Below, piece by piece: positions 5,195-6,467 of a stretch of 6,467 nt of DNA. The stretch is from Candidatus Falkowiibacteriota bacterium (GTDB lineage: Bacteria; Patescibacteriota; Patescibacteriia; Patescibacteriales; UBA12465). Below the pieces are notes generated by a model that was not told the origin of the DNA, did not search any database, and saw nothing but the letters and a program-made list of their open reading frames with translations. Position numbers and translations under genes: made by a program. The stretch's first letter is position 1, and each line of letters starts with the position of its first letter. The stretch is taken from the NCBI GenBank assembly GCA_026396945.1, contig JAPLVX010000034.1, positions 1-6,467 of the forward strand. The letters run 5' to 3'.

Positions 5195-6129
5195 AGAGAT
5201 AAAAATTGAAGAGACAAAAATATTAAATATAGTAAAGAAAAAAAGGCGGTTCTTTTTTTGCCGTGGCGAATAGTAAAATAGCCGACCGACCAGCCGACGA
5301 GTAAGGCCGGTAGGGAATAGGCCGTCATAAAAAAACCAGCAAATTTTTGGACTCCGGTTAGACTCTCGGCAAACAAGGGACCGACCGTCCAGAAGAAAGC
5401 ATCAATAAAATTTAATATCAAAGTTAAAAATAGGACTGGGAAAAGTATTTTTTCTATCTTTCCCCAAATAATTAATTCCGACCAAGTGGTTTTTTTAATT
5501 TTTGTTGGTTTGGCTAACTTTGCATTTATTTTTTTATTAGAAGAGAAAAACAAAAATATATAGAAAATAATCGCAATCGCTAAAAATATCCCGGCCAGAA
5601 TCAGGGGTTTATAGTTGAATTCTTCGGCAATCAAAAAACCCACTAGAATTGGGGCAATCAAAAAACCGATTGATTGAAAAACTTGAATTAAGCCGAAACT
5701 GGCTGAGTGCTCACTTTTGCTGGTATGACGGCCGACAAAGTCAAAGTTGCCGATATTCTTTAAATCAAAATATACCCCCCAGATAGACATCGCAATTATA
5801 TAAACAACAAAAGAATTCGCTTGCCAGAGTATGAAAGGGTAGATTAAGCACAAAGAAAACATTATCAGAAACATTCTTTTGTAATAGGTGTTTTTGAATA
5901 AACGGCAAGCGATAAAATCAAATAGGGCGCCGGCGATGGAAGAGCTGCCGATAATTATACCCATCAAAGTTTCCGAAATTCCATTATTAGTAATTAATAT
6001 CGGCGCGACATAAGAAACAATTCCCTCATAAATAGCCCAAAATAATAGCATCAGGCACAAGATAGAGATCGTCCTTTTCGGCGATTTATAATTCTGGATG
6101 TAGTTAATTAATAATCGTAGGGTTGGCAT
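5092..6129 (-). CDS. MFS transporter, main part (frame-shifted near C-terminus)
   Basis: This encodes an inner-membrane major facilitator superfamily carrier; the substrate is unknown. Hydrophobic segments are seen at about residues 21-45, 53-75, 86-103, 107-122, 144-168, 175-196, 226-250 and 262-285. A long basic middle loop (198-224) separates the two six-helix halves. GWSVGYFTIRHGKKRT (279-294) is a motif A-like loop, and the equivalent first-half loop is FIACRLFKNTYYKR (72-85). After about residue 297 the frame loses hydrophobic MFS character (CLGRRLMALTPIILAKPFAMKKK), because the real sequence continues in the -1 frame at 4925 onward. The residues from about 298 to 345 are therefore out-of-frame products. 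The ATG at 6129 is the only sensible start and has no Shine-Dalgarno. The gene is convergent with the NMO-like gene and diverges from the gene at 6273 across 143 AT-rich bp. Confidence 0.85.
   Translation of the reverse strand: MPTLRLLINYIQNYKSPKRTISILCLMLLFWAIYEGIVSYVAPILITNNGISETLMGIIIGSSSIAGALFDFIACRLFKNTYYKRMFLIMFSLCLIYPFILWQANSFVVYIIAMSIWGVYFDLKNIGNFDFVGRHTSKSEHSASFGLIQVFQSIGFLIAPILVGFLIAEEFNYKPLILAGIFLAIAIIFYIFLFFSSNKKINAKLAKPTKIKKTTWSELIIWGKIEKILFPVLFLTLILNFIDAFFWTVGPLFAESLTGVQKFAGFFMTAYSLPALLVGWSVGYFTIRHGKKRTAFFSLLYLIFLSLQFLSLCLGRRLMALTPIILAKPFAMKKKLKAWKIFTLI
5238..5244 (-). other. Frameshift site: T7 tract in MFS gene
   Basis: The coding strand reads GCC TTT TTT TCT TTA. With one more T it reads GCC TTT TTT TTC TTT ACT ATA TTT and continues into the MFS C-terminus. 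This is the same sign and size of error as in the VTT-M23 gene. It does not fit a canonical X-XXY-YYZ slippery heptamer in the incoming frame, so programmed ribosomal shifting is less likely here. Confidence 0.8.
5626..5667. repeat. Two copies of a 15-nt direct repeat inside the MFS gene
   Basis: GGCAATCAAAAAACC occurs at 5626-5640 and 5653-5667, a period of 27 bp. On the coding strand both copies encode GFLIA, nine residues apart, in a membrane helix (GFLIAPILVGFLIA). Loss or gain of one 27-bp unit would stay in frame. Confidence 0.6.
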
Positions 6130-6272
6130 AGATATTGCTTATTAATTTTCTTATATTATTTATCATAACATATTTTATTATTATTAGTAAAATATCAACT
6201 AAAAGAAAAACTGATTTTAAGCGTATTATATTCAGAGGACAATTTATCTTTAATTATTAATTTAAAAAATTT

Positions 6273-6467
6273 ATGGAAGAAGACAAAAGTTTAGAAAAAA
6301 ATAACCATCACGGTCATCATCATGAAGGCAAACGTTGCGGTTTATTTAATTGTTGCTCCGGTTCTAAGTCAAAAATGATTCATATCTTTTTGGCGCTGGC
6401 GGTTGCTTTAGTAATATTTCTAATTGGTTTAAGTGCCGGTAGCCATCTTAATCGTTATCGAGGTAAT
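6273..6467 (+). CDS. His/Cys-rich single-helix membrane protein (5' part only)
   Basis: The reading frame starts at an ATG and stays open for 65 codons to the window edge. The N-terminus is acidic, then His-rich (NNHHGHHHEG, residues 10-19, with five His), then Cys-rich (RCGLFNCCSGSKSK, 21-34, with three Cys). One membrane helix follows at about 36-56, then GLSAGSHLNRYRGN. The His and Cys clusters suggest binding of a soft or transition metal on the N-terminal, probably cytoplasmic, side; this is inference. I recall similar small His-rich one-helix proteins among Patescibacteria but cannot name a family. There is no Shine-Dalgarno; the AGAGGA at 6234-6239 is too far from the ATG to serve. The gene diverges from the MFS gene. 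Confidence 0.7.
   Translation, partial: MEEDKSLEKNNHHGHHHEGKRCGLFNCCSGSKSKMIHIFLALAVALVIFLIGLSAGSHLNRYRGN

Noticed and set aside
6130..6272. Promoters in the divergent spacer between the MFS gene and the gene at 6273
   Set aside because: TTGATA on the minus strand (6198-6193) and TATTAT on the + strand (6224-6229) lack partner boxes at usual spacing.

Overview
The window looks like part of a low-GC bacterial genome using the standard bacterial code: TGA acts as a stop and all Trp codons seen are TGG. Several traits suggest Patescibacteria (Candidate Phyla Radiation) as a tentative source. These are small proteins, almost no Shine-Dalgarno sites, a membrane-anchored M23 peptidase carrying a VTT/SNARE-associated N-terminus, and a small His/Cys-rich one-helix membrane protein. 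This placement is inference; the window contains no rRNA or other phylogenetic marker.

Layout. At 1-64 a + strand gene ends, followed by a bidirectional hairpin (105-134). From 207 to about 1785 there is a minus-strand two-gene unit. Its first gene encodes a 140-residue single-pass membrane protein of unknown function. Its second encodes a VTT-type membrane domain joined by a Ser/Thr/Pro-rich linker to an M23 peptidoglycan peptidase, broken by a one-base shift at a 7-base homopolymer. Diverging from this, 1890-3466 carries an ABC-2 exporter pair (DrrA-like ATPase and permease). The spacer 3467-3681 holds possible gene-start relics and a possible promoter. It leads to an FMN-dependent nitronate monooxygenase/FabK-like enzyme (3682-4806), the only gene here with a strong Shine-Dalgarno site. 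Two terminators (4833-4858 and 4865-4889) separate it from a convergent MFS transporter (4925-6129), also broken by one base at a 7-base homopolymer. A divergent + strand gene starts at 6273 and runs off the window.

Function. The minus-strand unit probably acts on the cell wall, and the ABC pair and MFS protein move unknown substrates across the membrane. The nitronate monooxygenase-like enzyme is a stand-alone flavoenzyme. No single pathway joins these genes.

The most notable signal is that both long membrane genes are split in the same way: one base is missing in an A7/T7 tract, while the flanking protein sequence and key motifs are intact. Four A8/T8 tracts elsewhere in coding sequence are in the correct frame, so a general failure to read long homopolymers does not easily explain it. 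Recent mutation, slippage-based ON/OFF switching and local assembly error all remain possible. I found no CRISPR array, tRNA, rRNA, transposase or obvious defence system, and no clear case for a wholly new system.
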